Assembly (NCBI GenBank): GCA_964415295.1
Contig: CAYPYN010000006.1
Coordinates: forward strand, 283,443-347,442
Origin: SB21 sp964415295
Lineage (GTDB): Bacteria; CLD3; SB21
DNA length: 64,000 bases
Direction: 5' to 3'
Notes under the pieces: model-generated
Databases searched by the model: none
Seen by the model: the letters and a program-made list of their open reading frames with translations, nothing else
What the model was told of the DNA's origin: nothing
In this document: positions 8,482 to 18,554 of the stretch, piece by piece
How the letters are laid out: the number at the start of each line of letters is the position of its first letter
How positions within the stretch are numbered: position 1 is the first letter of the stretch
Program-made: the position numbers and the translations under genes

Positions 8482-9531
8482 ATGAACAAACTAAAAGGCA
8501 TTCTACTGGTCGCGCTGGTTTTGGGCGGGATCATCACCGTACTGATGCACAACAAAGCCAAAAGCGCTTCGACGGCGCGTAACGACAAAATGACCACGTT
8601 CCCGGTCTCTGCGGCCAAGGTTGGCAAAGAAAAGATCGAGGAAAATCTGTCGATGGTGGGAACCGTGACCGGCAATAACGACGTGGCCATCGTTTCGGAA
8701 ACGCAGGGACGCGTGACCTCGGTATTCGTCAAGATCGGCGATCACGTCTCCGCCGGAACGCCCATTGCTCAGGTGGATGACGAACTGAAACAGGCTAATT
8801 TCAAATTGGCCGAAGCCAATTATGAAAAAACAAAAAAGGACCTGGCACGCAACGAGGAACTCTATAAGGACCGTACTATATCGGAATCGCAGATCGAGGC
8901 TTCCCGTCTCGCATTCACGAGCGCCGAGAGCCAGTACATCATTGCCAAGCGTCAGTTGAACGACACCCGCATCAAAACGCCTATCGCCGGTGTGGTGACG
9001 GCGCGAACGGTAGATCTCGGCACGATGGTTCAGCCCGGCATGACCGTGGCCAATGTGGTCGATATTTCACAACTCAAGGTCAAACTCAACGTAGCGGAAA
9101 AAGATGCGTTCAAACTCAAGACCGGCGATAAGGTCGAGATCACGACCGATGTGTACCCGGGCGTCACATTCAACGGAAAGATCGAGAGCATCAGTTCCAA
9201 AGGTGACGAAGCGCATACGTATCCGGTCGAGATCATTCTGGCCAATAACGCCGCGCATCCTTTAAAAGCCGGTATGTTCAGCCGGGTACATTTCGTGTCC
9301 GTCCAGTCCTATGAGACCGTTGTGATACCGCGCGAAGCGCTCATCGGCAGTATCCGCGACCCCAAAGTTTACGTCGTGGAGAACGGGACAGCGAGGCTGA
9401 GAAGTATCGTGGCCGGTCATGAATCGGGGACCAAATTGCAGGTTGTCGAAGGCCTGAAAGAAGGCGAGCAGATCGTGGTTTCCGGGCATAACAATCTGAA
9501 AAATAATGCGCTCGTGACGATCGTGGAGTAG
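8482..9531 (+). CDS. RND efflux periplasmic adaptor subunit (membrane fusion protein)
   Basis: A 349-residue adaptor that links the inner-membrane RND pump to the outer-membrane duct. An N-terminal hydrophobic segment (about 4-24) anchors or exports it. The barrel-sandwich (lipoyl-like) hairpin halves are GRVTSVFVKIGDHVSAG at about 75-91 and TRIKTPIAGVVTARTVDLG near 160. Between them is a short alpha-hairpin coiled coil, and beta-barrel and membrane-proximal domains follow. AAGGAG lies ten bases upstream of the start. It is downstream of the TolC-like gene and, with the small gene at 9590 in between, upstream of the pump. Confidence 0.93.
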   Translation: MNKLKGILLVALVLGGIITVLMHNKAKSASTARNDKMTTFPVSAAKVGKEKIEENLSMVGTVTGNNDVAIVSETQGRVTSVFVKIGDHVSAGTPIAQVDDELKQANFKLAEANYEKTKKDLARNEELYKDRTISESQIEASRLAFTSAESQYIIAKRQLNDTRIKTPIAGVVTARTVDLGTMVQPGMTVANVVDISQLKVKLNVAEKDAFKLKTGDKVEITTDVYPGVTFNGKIESISSKGDEAHTYPVEIILANNAAHPLKAGMFSRVHFVSVQSYETVVIPREALIGSIRDPKVYVVENGTARLRSIVAGHESGTKLQVVEGLKEGEQIVVSGHNNLKNNALVTIVE

Positions 9532-9589
9532 AAAACAAAACAAATGAAAAACATAAAACAAAAAATCTTTAATGATAAAGTGAAAACCG

Positions 9590-9973
9590 ATGAATGAAGG
9601 TACCAAAAAATATGATTTGGAAGAACGACTAATCCAATTCGCTTTAATTATCATAGATATTGTTGAAATGTTGCCTAATACCCGAACCGGGAATCATGTC
9701 GGAGGGCAAACGCTTCGTTCTGGAACTTCGCCTGCCTTTAACTATGGTGAAGCTCAGGTGGCGGAATCCCGGGATGATTTTATTCATAAAATGAAAGTTT
9801 GTCTTAAAGAATTGAAAGAAACTCACGTGGCATTGCAGATTATTAGAAGAAAACCGCTTGTAAAGGATTTTGTGAAAACTGACCATGCTATTTCCGAATG
9901 TAGAGAATTGATCTCGATTTTTGTTAAAAGTATAGAGACAGCCAAAAAGAACAAATTGTCGAAAAAGACTTAG
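9590..9973 (+). CDS. Four-helix bundle protein (23S rRNA-intervening-sequence/bS23-like)
   Basis: A 127-residue member of the four-helix-bundle family first found in 23S rRNA intervening sequences. Its hallmark central segment is visible: RSGTSPAFNYGEAQVAESRD at about residues 43-62, flanked by amphipathic helices, with the usual length of about 120. Its molecular function is unknown. It has no clear ribosome binding site and its base composition is more AT-rich than the flanking pump genes. It interrupts the efflux operon between adaptor and pump, so it looks like a later insertion; no terminal repeats are visible around it. Confidence 0.85.
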   Translation: MNEGTKKYDLEERLIQFALIIIDIVEMLPNTRTGNHVGGQTLRSGTSPAFNYGEAQVAESRDDFIHKMKVCLKELKETHVALQIIRRKPLVKDFVKTDHAISECRELISIFVKSIETAKKNKLSKKT

Positions 9974-10057
9974 ACGTTTTTGATTTTTTGTTTAGTGTTA
10001 TTCATTTGAATTTTAAAACCGCTCGATTTTATCTAACGGTTACAAACAGGAGAAAAT

Positions 10058-13000
10058 ATGACTTTAACCGAATTAGCCATAAAAAGACCGACGCTGATCG
10101 TAGTGATCTTCACGGTGCTTGGTGTGCTGGGACTTTTCAGCTACTCGCAGCTCAGCTACGAATTGCTGCCGAAGATCAGCCCTCCGGTTCTAACCGTGAC
10201 CACGGTCTATCCCGGCGCCTCACCTAACGAGGTTGAGACGTCCGTAACCAAGTTGATCGAGGACGCGGTATCGAGCCTCGATGAGATCTCGGCGGTGAAT
10301 TCCACGTCGCAGGAAGGCTTGTCCTTTGTGACGGTCGAATTCAACCAATCGGCCGATATCGATATTTCCCTTCAGAATGCCCAACGCAAGATCGGTGAAG
10401 TGACCGCCCGGCTTCCTTCGGACGCTAAAGCGCCGACGATCTCCAAATTTGCCATCGACGAAATGCCGGTGATACGCATGGGCCTTCTGAGTTCCAAACC
10501 GCCGCGGGAATTTTATCAGTTTCTCAAAGATCACGTGAAACCGCGCTTTTCGCAGTTACCCGGTGTGGCGCAGGTCTCGATGATCGGCGGGGACGAACGC
10601 GAGATCAGGATCAATCTCGATCCGGGCAAACTGAGAACGTACGGCATCTCCATTGGCCAGGCCGCGCAGGCGATCAAATATTCCAATCTGGACTTCCCGA
10701 CCGGCAAGATCAAGGATGAGGACGGACAATTCATCGTACGCGTAGCGGGTAAGTTCGGTTCCATCGACGAGATCCGAAATACCGTGATCGCGCGTTCCCG
10801 ACAGGGCGGCGAGATCCGGGTTTCCGATATTGCCGAAGTTCAGGATGGACAAAAAGAATATACCAATATCAGCCGCATCAACGGAAAGACCTCCGTGGGT
10901 ATGCTCGTGCAAAAGCAATCCGATGCCAATGCGGTGGAGATCAGCAAACTGGTCCGGAAAGAGATCGCAAAGCTTGAAACGGAGTACGCCGACATCCAGC
11001 TGAAGTTCACCATCGCTCAGGACGGGTCCTTATTTACCGTCGACGCAGCCAATGCCGTGAAAACGGATCTTGCGATCGCGATCCTGCTCGTGGCTCTGGT
11101 CATGCTTCTGTTCCTGCACAGCCTCCGTAATTCCGTTATTGTAATGATCGCAATCCCGGCGTCTTTGATATCAACTTTTTCGGCGATCTATCTGTTCGGA
11201 TTTTCGCTTAACCTGATGACCCTTCTGGGATTGTCGCTCGTGGTCGGTATTCTTGTTGACGATTCGATCGTGGTGCTGGAGAACATCTATCATCACATGG
11301 AGAAAGGTCAGGAACGCCGAACCGCCGCCCTGACCGGCCGTAACGAGATCGGATTTGCGGCGCTCGCGATCACGCTTGTGGACGTGGTAGTGTTCCTACC
11401 GCTCGCCATGACCACCGGTCTGATCGGTAATATCATCCGTCAGTTCGCCGTGGTGGTGGTGGTATCCACTTTGCTGAGTTTATTCGTTTCTTTTACGATC
11501 ACACCGATGCTGGCGTCGCGGTTTGCCAAGATCGAACGGCTGACCAAAGATACTCTGCTTGGGCGGTTCGCGCTTGGTTTTGAATCGTTGTATGAGAGGT
11601 TCAGCCGTCACTACATGAGTCTTCTCAAATGGGGTCTCGGCAACCGCTGGAAGGTGTTTGGTCTGACGGCCTTACTCTTCTTCGCTTCGCTGTCGCTTGT
11701 GCCGCTTGGATTCATCGGATCGGAATTCGTGGCCCAATCGGATCGCGGCGAATTCGCCGTCACGGTGGAACTGCCTTCGGGCTCCAGCATCGAACAAACC
11801 AATTATATGACACAGGAGATCGAACGGATTCTCTTCACGATGCCGGAGATCGACCAGGTGTTCACCAACGTCGGCGCATCCAATGAAGGATTTATCGGAC
11901 AGTCGTCGAGTTATTCAACCGAACTTAACATAGCCTTGGTTCATAAATCGCAGCGCGCCAAGTCTACGGACGATATCGGATGGGAGATCAAGCAGAGACT
12001 CCAGCAGATTCCGGGTCTTAAAGTTCGTGTCAATCCGATCGGTATTTTCGGGACAGCCAATCAGACACCGGTGCAGATCATAGTCAGCGGTCCGACGAGG
12101 AGCGACGTGCGTCACGCGGCGGAGCGCGTGATGGCCATGCTGAGCGATATTCCCGGAACGGCCGATATTCGTTTATCTTCGGAGGAAGGCAAACCGGAAA
12201 CGCGCGTCGAGATCGACCGTGAGAAAATGGCGGCCTTCGGATTGACCATAGCCGACATCGGAAGCACCCTTCGTATTGCTTTGGCGGGGGATGATGAATC
12301 CAAATTCCGCGACGGCGATAACGAATATGATATCCGTATCCAGCTGGATGAAGCGGAACGTTCCAGAACCGATAAGCTCGGAACGCTGGTGTTCTTTAAC
12401 CGCCGCGGCGAACAGATCGAACTTCAGCAATTCGCGCGGATCGAACACGCCAGCGGCCCGACGAAGCTTCAGCGCCGCGATCGCAATAATTCCATTACGG
12501 TGTTCTCCCAGGTGGTCGGCCGGCCGAGCGGAAGCATCGGAGCGGACTTTCAGGCCAAACTGAAACAGGAACAGTTGCCTCAGGGCGTGCGCATTTCATA
12601 CGCAGGCGATCTTAAAAACCAGGAGGACTCCTTCGGCAGCCTCGGATTGGCATTGATCGCGGGAATCCTTTTCGTCTACCTTATCATGGTGGCGTTGTAT
12701 GATTCGTACATCTATCCTTTTGTAGTCTTGTTCTCGATCCCGGTGGCCATGGTCGGAGCGATGCTCGCGCTGGCTTTGATGATGAAATCGCTGTCGATAT
12801 TCTCTATCCTCGGCATCATCATGCTCGTCGGGTTGGTCGCTAAGAACGCGATCCTGCTTGTGGATCGGGCCAATCAGACGCGCAAAGAGAACGGATTGTC
12901 CACGTATGAGGCGTTATTGGAAGCGGGGCAATCTCGGCTTCGCCCGATCCTTATGACCACATTGACGATGATCTTCGGTATGCTTCCGATCGCATTATCC

Positions 13001-13246
13001 ACGGCATCCGGGTCGGAATGGAAGACCGGTCTGGCCTGGGCGCTGGTTGGCGGACTCACCAGTTCAATGATGCTGACCCTTTTGCTGGTGCCGGTGGCGT
13101 ATAGTAAGATCGATGAATGGAAAGAAAAATTACCCCGGTTTTTCGGCAAAACCGTCGGTTCTCCCAAAGCGGAATTGCCCCTCACCGTTTCTTCCCATAA
13201 CGGGAACGGGAGTAAGAATCCTGCCCGGGTATTGGAAAACGCGTAG
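10058..13246 (+). CDS. RND multidrug efflux pump, HAE1 family inner-membrane subunit
   Basis: A 1062-residue proton-driven pump of the AcrB type. It begins with TELAIKRPTLIVVIFTVLGV (TM1) and the porter-domain motif YPGASPNEVETSVTKLIEDA. The proton-relay Asp pair in TM4 is in VGILVDDSIVVLEN (about residue 400), and the TM10 Lys is in VGLVAKNAILLVDRAN (about 930). Two large periplasmic loops and twelve TM segments are in the expected places and the length is normal. AGGAG sits six bases before the ATG. It closes the TetR-TolC-adaptor operon and is followed by a strong terminator. The substrate is not predictable, but drug- or detergent-like hydrophobic compounds are usual. Confidence 0.95.
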   Translation: MTLTELAIKRPTLIVVIFTVLGVLGLFSYSQLSYELLPKISPPVLTVTTVYPGASPNEVETSVTKLIEDAVSSLDEISAVNSTSQEGLSFVTVEFNQSADIDISLQNAQRKIGEVTARLPSDAKAPTISKFAIDEMPVIRMGLLSSKPPREFYQFLKDHVKPRFSQLPGVAQVSMIGGDEREIRINLDPGKLRTYGISIGQAAQAIKYSNLDFPTGKIKDEDGQFIVRVAGKFGSIDEIRNTVIARSRQGGEIRVSDIAEVQDGQKEYTNISRINGKTSVGMLVQKQSDANAVEISKLVRKEIAKLETEYADIQLKFTIAQDGSLFTVDAANAVKTDLAIAILLVALVMLLFLHSLRNSVIVMIAIPASLISTFSAIYLFGFSLNLMTLLGLSLVVGILVDDSIVVLENIYHHMEKGQERRTAALTGRNEIGFAALAITLVDVVVFLPLAMTTGLIGNIIRQFAVVVVVSTLLSLFVSFTITPMLASRFAKIERLTKDTLLGRFALGFESLYERFSRHYMSLLKWGLGNRWKVFGLTALLFFASLSLVPLGFIGSEFVAQSDRGEFAVTVELPSGSSIEQTNYMTQEIERILFTMPEIDQVFTNVGASNEGFIGQSSSYSTELNIALVHKSQRAKSTDDIGWEIKQRLQQIPGLKVRVNPIGIFGTANQTPVQIIVSGPTRSDVRHAAERVMAMLSDIPGTADIRLSSEEGKPETRVEIDREKMAAFGLTIADIGSTLRIALAGDDESKFRDGDNEYDIRIQLDEAERSRTDKLGTLVFFNRRGEQIELQQFARIEHASGPTKLQRRDRNNSITVFSQVVGRPSGSIGADFQAKLKQEQLPQGVRISYAGDLKNQEDSFGSLGLALIAGILFVYLIMVALYDSYIYPFVVLFSIPVAMVGAMLALALMMKSLSIFSILGIIMLVGLVAKNAILLVDRANQTRKENGLSTYEALLEAGQSRLRPILMTTLTMIFGMLPIALSTASGSEWKTGLAWALVGGLTSSMMLTLLLVPVAYSKIDEWKEKLPRFFGKTVGSPKAELPLTVSSHNGNGSKNPARVLENA

Positions 13247-13266
13247 GTGAAGATTTCGTACCTGAT

Positions 13267-13303
13267 ATCCCTCCTCAATTTGACTTGAGGAGGGATTTTT
13301 TTT
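13267..13303 (+). terminator. Rho-independent terminator of the efflux operon
   Basis: A perfect 12-bp stem, ATCCCTCCTCAA (13267-13278) and TTGAGGAGGGAT (13285-13296), with a six-base loop, followed by a run of T. It ends the pump operon before the gene at 13343. Confidence 0.9.
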
Positions 13304-13342
13304 GTTGTATACTGAACGAATTCTTTTACAAAACAAATCCTT

Positions 13343-14440
13343 ATGTCACAGAAGCGTATTCTTTTCATCAGTCTTGCAATGATCTTATGGATCGTCTCTC
13401 CCGGTTTGGCCCAGGACGATCCCGACTTTCCGGAAAAGAAACCGAACAGGACCTTTTTCCTTCCTATCATATTCTGGACGCCGTCCACAGGTGTCATGGG
13501 AGGGTTTTCAGCGGGCTATGCGATGTACAAACCCTATCGCGATTCCATACCATCGCCGGCCGTGGTTTCGGCATACGTGGTTTATACGCAGAAGAAACAG
13601 TCCAGCCTGACGCTGGGTTACGAGGATCATTGGAATAAGAACCGGCTGCATTTTAAGACCAGTGTCGGATACAGTGAGTGGTTCAATCTTTTTTTTGGTA
13701 TCGGAAACAGCACGCCGGAAACCGCGTGGGAGGAATACACGCCGCGGACGTATTCATTCCGCATCAAAATGGCGCGCACCGTCCGCCCGTTTCTGAATGT
13801 AGGTATTGTAGGGGAGTATGACGATAGCCGTATCGTAGAAAGAGAGGATGACGGTTATTTTGCTTTGACGAAGATTCCGGGTGAAAATCACGGGCGTTCA
13901 TCGGGCATCGGCGTAAGCGTGGACTACGATTCGCGTGACAGTAAAGAATATCCCAGTCGGGGCCATTATCACCAATTCTCACTGGTGCCGTTCCATTCGG
14001 CGATCGGCAGCGATTACAATTTTGTGCGCTTTATAGCCGACGCAAGAAAATACTATTCGCCATTCGGCGAACATGTGGTTGCGTTCCAGGCTTATGCGAG
14101 CCTGATCGCGTTTCATCCGCCGTATTACAAAATGTCGTTATTCGGAAGCGACGGACTGATGCGGGGTTATTATCCATCGAGATTCCGCGATAGAAATATG
14201 ATCGCATGTCAGGCGGAGTACCGCATGCCCCTGTTCTGGAGACTGAGCGTATCGGGTTTCGGCGGGTACGGGGATGTTGCGCACGATATCAGAGACTTCA
14301 GATGGAAGGAATTGAAATATTCGGTGGGATTCGGAATACGTTTTCTGCTCGATCCGGAGAAACAATCCATTGTTCGTCTGGATATCGCCGTTGGCAAGAA
14401 CTCGGCCTATCCGACCATCGCAATTGGGGAAGCGTTTTAG
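13343..14440 (+). CDS. Omp85/BamA-family surface-antigen barrel protein without POTRA domains
   Basis: A 365-residue protein. A signal peptide (ending GLAQ) is followed directly by a 16-strand-type Omp85 barrel. The family lock motif appears as LMRGYYPSRFRDRN near residue 272, then AEYRMPLF and a final beta-strand ending in Phe. There is no room for POTRA domains, so it belongs to the short D15-like proteins, not to BamA or TamA proper. Its function is unknown; membrane-protein or lipid insertion would be a guess. It has its own unit after the efflux terminator and converges with the TPR gene at 14514. Confidence 0.85.
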   Translation: MSQKRILFISLAMILWIVSPGLAQDDPDFPEKKPNRTFFLPIIFWTPSTGVMGGFSAGYAMYKPYRDSIPSPAVVSAYVVYTQKKQSSLTLGYEDHWNKNRLHFKTSVGYSEWFNLFFGIGNSTPETAWEEYTPRTYSFRIKMARTVRPFLNVGIVGEYDDSRIVEREDDGYFALTKIPGENHGRSSGIGVSVDYDSRDSKEYPSRGHYHQFSLVPFHSAIGSDYNFVRFIADARKYYSPFGEHVVAFQAYASLIAFHPPYYKMSLFGSDGLMRGYYPSRFRDRNMIACQAEYRMPLFWRLSVSGFGGYGDVAHDIRDFRWKELKYSVGFGIRFLLDPEKQSIVRLDIAVGKNSAYPTIAIGEAF

Positions 14441-14513
14441 AAATTACGAATTCTGAATTGGAAATCATGAATGGAATTTCAATTCAAGATCCGGAACTTC
14501 GAATTCCAAATTT

Positions 14514-16367
14514 CTATTTGAAGGGTTCCAGTTCCCGCAATTTCGCATTGATCACAGCCTTGTATCGTCCCGCCCAGTCGACCAATTTCGCCTGATAGTA
14601 CACATCGAACGCGACCTTCTTATTGCCCTTCACTTCATAAGCTCTTGCGAGGTTGACCAGAACATAAACGTTCTTCGGCGTCATTTTATTGGCTTCATCG
14701 AGCAGGGCGATCGCCTGTTCAGCCTGCTTGTGTCTGGCGTAGATATTGGCTTTGCGAACAAGGAAGAACGTATTCAGTGATTTGTCCTTGTTCTTGTATC
14801 GCGCGGCGGCTTCCTGATATTCCTCATTGGCCGGTTCGAGTTTGATCGCCTGGTCTACGGAAAGCGCCGCTTTGTCGGCCGCGCCCGTTGTGTATTGAGC
14901 GAGAGACAAAACAAAAAGGAATTCGGCATTGTTGCTATTGCTGATCTTGACGGCCGACTCCGCTAAACCAAGAGCTTTGGTCGCATTACGTTTACTCTCG
15001 TTCCTGGCCGATAATAAGGTCCAGGCCAAACCGTTCTGCGCAAAAGCCGCGTTCGGATTGGCGGTCAGCGCCGCTTCATATTCCCTGATCGCGCCGTCGA
15101 TATCCTCTTCAAGAGACAACACATCTCCGAGATGCGAATGAGCGAAGGCCGACTTGGGGTCGAGACCAAACGCCTGCTGGAATTCGGATTTCGCCTTTTC
15201 ATATTGGCCCTTGGCATAATAGATCTGTCCTAAGAAATCATGCGAGCCGGCGTGTTTCGGATTGAGTTGGAGCGCTTTCTTGAAAGCATCTTCGGCGTTG
15301 GCGTAATCGCCTTTCTGAAAATAGTCCGTACCGAGACCGCGGAACCCGCCGGAGAATTTGGGCTCAAGCTCCACGCTCCGCTTACGATAGAAGATGGACG
15401 AATCCAGATTCTTGAAAGCTTTGAAGAAGTTTCCTGAAAAAGCGTCGCCGAGAATATCATAAGCGTCGTATTGGGTCGGACGGATGGTGATGGCTTTGCG
15501 CGCCGCTTCCATCAGTTTGTCGCGGTCCCTGAGTTCCCGGTAGATAAGCGCCAGCGAAACCCAGGCGGAACTCAGATTCTTGTCCAGCTTGACCGCCTTA
15601 AGTCCGAAATGAAGGGCCTTATTATAACTCGCGGACTTCTCCTCGGTCTTGAAATTGATATCCTGAATGCGCCCGATTTTGGCGTACGACTTCGCCGCGC
15701 CGGCGTAAGCCAGCGCGTAAGTGGAATCCTGTTTTATCGCCGTCGTGAAAAATTCTATGGCCTGAAGATAATCCGCTTCCGTACTGCTCTCCGAATATTG
15801 CACAACGCCTTTGATGTATGGCTCGTACGCATCGATATTGACGGCCACTCTGGATGAACCGACTTCTTCGTCCTTGGCGGTCTCTTTGCCGAAACTGACC
15901 AGCGCTTTCTTGGCGATTTGTCCGTACATGGCGAAGATATTGTTCATCCCGAATTTGCCTTCCGCCTTGTACGCGTTTTTGTCATCGGCTTTGCCCGTGG
16001 CGACATCGACGAATCTGGCATTGACCGCCAGTTCCGGCTGTTTGGCCTCAAAACTTCCTATGATGATCCTTTCGACGTCCAATTGTTCCGCAACCTGAAG
16101 CGCCTTGGCCGGATCGATCATGTCGTTGATCTGAAAACCTTTGGCCTTGATAGCCGCCATGACGTCGGAGCGGTCCACCGTTGAGATGGAGTTATCCTCT
16201 GAAAGATCGGTATTGAGCGACTCGCAGAAACCGTGGCTCAGCCAGTCGAGTTTGGGACTCCGGGTGACGTTGGTAAAAGGGAATACCGCCACGCGCAATT
16301 GCGCACTCAGATCGCACAGGCCGGACAGCGCCAGCGCGCATACGACGATCATAGATCGGAAAATCAT
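14514..16367 (-). CDS. Secreted CsgG/FlgO-like protein with TPR repeats (paralogue 1)
   Basis: A signal peptide (ending DLSAQ) precedes a CsgG/FlgO/TolB-N-like domain (LRVAVFPFTNVTRSPKLDWL, then a segment VERIIIGSFEAKQ and ARFVDVATGK), roughly residues 25-150. About ten TPR units follow; a good one is SAFAHSHLGDVLSLEEDIDG. Together they suggest a periplasmic scaffold or sensor. I use the ATG at 16367 because AGGAGA lies six bases upstream; an in-frame ATG at 16394 lacks this. The gene is a close paralogue of the next gene upstream (16413) and the two form a tandem, probably co-transcribed, pair. The function is unknown. Confidence 0.85.
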   Translation of the reverse strand: MIFRSMIVVCALALSGLCDLSAQLRVAVFPFTNVTRSPKLDWLSHGFCESLNTDLSEDNSISTVDRSDVMAAIKAKGFQINDMIDPAKALQVAEQLDVERIIIGSFEAKQPELAVNARFVDVATGKADDKNAYKAEGKFGMNNIFAMYGQIAKKALVSFGKETAKDEEVGSSRVAVNIDAYEPYIKGVVQYSESSTEADYLQAIEFFTTAIKQDSTYALAYAGAAKSYAKIGRIQDINFKTEEKSASYNKALHFGLKAVKLDKNLSSAWVSLALIYRELRDRDKLMEAARKAITIRPTQYDAYDILGDAFSGNFFKAFKNLDSSIFYRKRSVELEPKFSGGFRGLGTDYFQKGDYANAEDAFKKALQLNPKHAGSHDFLGQIYYAKGQYEKAKSEFQQAFGLDPKSAFAHSHLGDVLSLEEDIDGAIREYEAALTANPNAAFAQNGLAWTLLSARNESKRNATKALGLAESAVKISNSNNAEFLFVLSLAQYTTGAADKAALSVDQAIKLEPANEEYQEAAARYKNKDKSLNTFFLVRKANIYARHKQAEQAIALLDEANKMTPKNVYVLVNLARAYEVKGNKKVAFDVYYQAKLVDWAGRYKAVINAKLRELEPFK

Positions 16368-16412
16368 AGGGTGTCTCCTGTTATTCAATTTCATAATATC
16401 CGCCGGCCTGCG

Positions 16413-18263
16413 TTATTTCATCAGCTTGGCGTATTTCCCGGTCTTGTCCTTTTTCCGGGCGAGTTCGATTTTTTCATCGGCCTTGGCTTTGTCGCCCGCT
16501 TTGGCGTAGGCCTTGGAAAGGCTGATCAGAGTCGGAACATACTCGGAATTCAGTTTGAACGCCTCTTCCATCTCGCGGATGGCGTCGCTCATCCTATTGT
16601 GTTTCATATAAGCTTCCCCGCGTTCGAGAGAATAAATGTATTCGCTGTTCTTCTCCTTGGCGAGGAAACGCGCCAACGCATCCTGGTATTCGATATTGTC
16701 CGGGTCCAGGACGATCGCCTGCTTGATATAAGATACGGCCGTATCCAGCAACGCTTTGTTTCGTTTGCTGGCTGCGAAATAGGATTCCGCCGCCACGTAC
16801 AAATAAGTAGTGTTCTTGAAATTGGTAAAACCTACCGCCGAGACGCCGTATTCAATGGCTTTGCCGGCGTTTCGGAATTTCTCATCCTTTGCGGTCAGGT
16901 ACATCCAGGCCAGGCTGTTGTAAGCATAGGCCGCGTTGGGATTGATCTCGATCGCATACGTGTACTTCAGGAACGCTTCGGTATATCGCCCTTCGAGGAA
17001 CAGCACGTCGGCCAGATGCGTGTAACCGAACGCCGATTTGGGATCGAGGATGATCTTCTGATTGAATTCCGTTTTGGCCTGTTCAAAGTTTCCTTTCAGA
17101 AAATAGACCTGTCCGAGGAGGTCGTGCCCGCCGGAATGCCTCGGGAGGATCTCCACCGCTTTACGGAAAGAAGTTTCGGCGTTATCGAGATCGCCGTTGG
17201 CCAGATAATCGCTGCCCAGCCCCCGGTAACCGGCCGCAAATTTCGGTTCGATCTCCACGCTCTTCTTACGGAAATAGATGGCGGAATCGAGGTTCTGGAA
17301 ATCCGGGAAGAAATTCTTTGTGTAGGCGTCGGCCAGAATGTCGTAGGCTTCGTATTCGGACGGTTTGATCTGGATCGCTTTCTTCGCCGCGTTGATCAGT
17401 TTGTCGCGCTGTTTGAGTTCGCGGTAGATCAGCGCCAGTGCGGTCCAGGCGGAACTGAGTTCACGATTGAGTTGGACGGCTTTGGAACCGTTCTTCGCCG
17501 CGTTCTGGTAATCGGCCACTTTTTCGTCGAGTTTGAAACTGATCTCTTTCAGGCGGCCGAGCTTCGCATACGATTTGGCCAGACCCGTATATGCGAGCGC
17601 GTAATTCGGATCTTTTTCAATGGACTTATTGAAGAGTTCAATGGCTTCCAGATACTCCTTTTCCGTTCCGCTGCTGGCATAGGTCACGACGCCTTTGATA
17701 TAATTTTCATAGGCTTCGATATCCGAAGTGCTTTTGGTGGACGACGCGATCTTGCCCTTCTCTGTCTGCGACGGCGTGATGCCGAAGCTTAAGAGCGCTT
17801 GTTCCACGATCTGATTGTATATATCGAACACTTTGTTGATTTCGTTCTCCGCGGAGAAAATATGTTTGCTGTCTACTTCCCCTGTGCTGACGTCCACGAA
17901 CCGCGCGTTGACTTTGATCTTCTGGCCGAAGGCCTGGAAACTGCCGATCAGCATTTTTTCCGCGCCCAGGACTTTGCCGACAGACACGGCTTTGGTCTCG
18001 TCCGCGAGATCGCTCAATTGAAGATCCTGTTCTTTGACAATCGAGTTGAATTGGGATCGTTCGATAATGATGACCGAGTTGACCTCGCTGAGACCGGTCG
18101 TCAGCGTTTCGCTGAAACCGTTGCACAACCAGTCGTATTCAGCGTTCTTGGTGATGTTTTCAAAAGGCGGAATAGCCACGCGGGTTTGTGCATGTAAGAC
18201 GGATGTGGCCGCCAGGAGCCAAACGGCGTTGATCAGAATAACACAATACGATGACTTGCGCAT
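16413..18263 (-). CDS. Secreted CsgG/FlgO-like protein with TPR repeats (paralogue 2)
   Basis: 616 residues with the same layout as the downstream neighbour. It has a signal peptide (ending VLHAQ), the CsgG/FlgO-like segment (TRVAIPPFENITKNAEYDWL, GAEKMLIGSFQAFGQ, ARFVDVSTGE), and an array of TPRs from about residue 175 to the end. Blocks such as EPKFAAGYRGLGSDYLANGD align one-to-one with the paralogue. GGAG is seven bases before the ATG. It is likely the first gene of the pair, divergent from the large transporter fusion at 18555. The tandem duplication is old enough that sequence identity is only moderate. No partner gene reveals its role. Confidence 0.85.
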   Translation of the reverse strand: MRKSSYCVILINAVWLLAATSVLHAQTRVAIPPFENITKNAEYDWLCNGFSETLTTGLSEVNSVIIIERSQFNSIVKEQDLQLSDLADETKAVSVGKVLGAEKMLIGSFQAFGQKIKVNARFVDVSTGEVDSKHIFSAENEINKVFDIYNQIVEQALLSFGITPSQTEKGKIASSTKSTSDIEAYENYIKGVVTYASSGTEKEYLEAIELFNKSIEKDPNYALAYTGLAKSYAKLGRLKEISFKLDEKVADYQNAAKNGSKAVQLNRELSSAWTALALIYRELKQRDKLINAAKKAIQIKPSEYEAYDILADAYTKNFFPDFQNLDSAIYFRKKSVEIEPKFAAGYRGLGSDYLANGDLDNAETSFRKAVEILPRHSGGHDLLGQVYFLKGNFEQAKTEFNQKIILDPKSAFGYTHLADVLFLEGRYTEAFLKYTYAIEINPNAAYAYNSLAWMYLTAKDEKFRNAGKAIEYGVSAVGFTNFKNTTYLYVAAESYFAASKRNKALLDTAVSYIKQAIVLDPDNIEYQDALARFLAKEKNSEYIYSLERGEAYMKHNRMSDAIREMEEAFKLNSEYVPTLISLSKAYAKAGDKAKADEKIELARKKDKTGKYAKLMK

Positions 18264-18554
18264 ACGGGACTCCGTTTTTGAGGTTTATGATAGGCGTTAC
18301 TTGGTGTCGAGAATGATTGGAACGAGCTGTGCAAACAAATTACAATAAACATCGGGTGATTTTCAAGATAAAAACCTTAAAAATTGCGGTTGGGGACGAT
18401 CCGGATGACCTCCGGCTGATGGCCGCCGCGATAACGGACAGCCGGAGATTCATTATTGAATTTCTGCCGGTAAATTCTTTACATTATCCCAGCTTATCCG
18501 TCAACGTTCGAATCAACCCGAATCTCAAATTCATTCCTTGCTCTAACGGAATCT

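Noticed and set aside
16233..17792. Long plus-strand frame opposite the TPR genes
   Set aside because: It is antisense to two clear TPR proteins that have good starts and signal peptides; its sequence matches no family.
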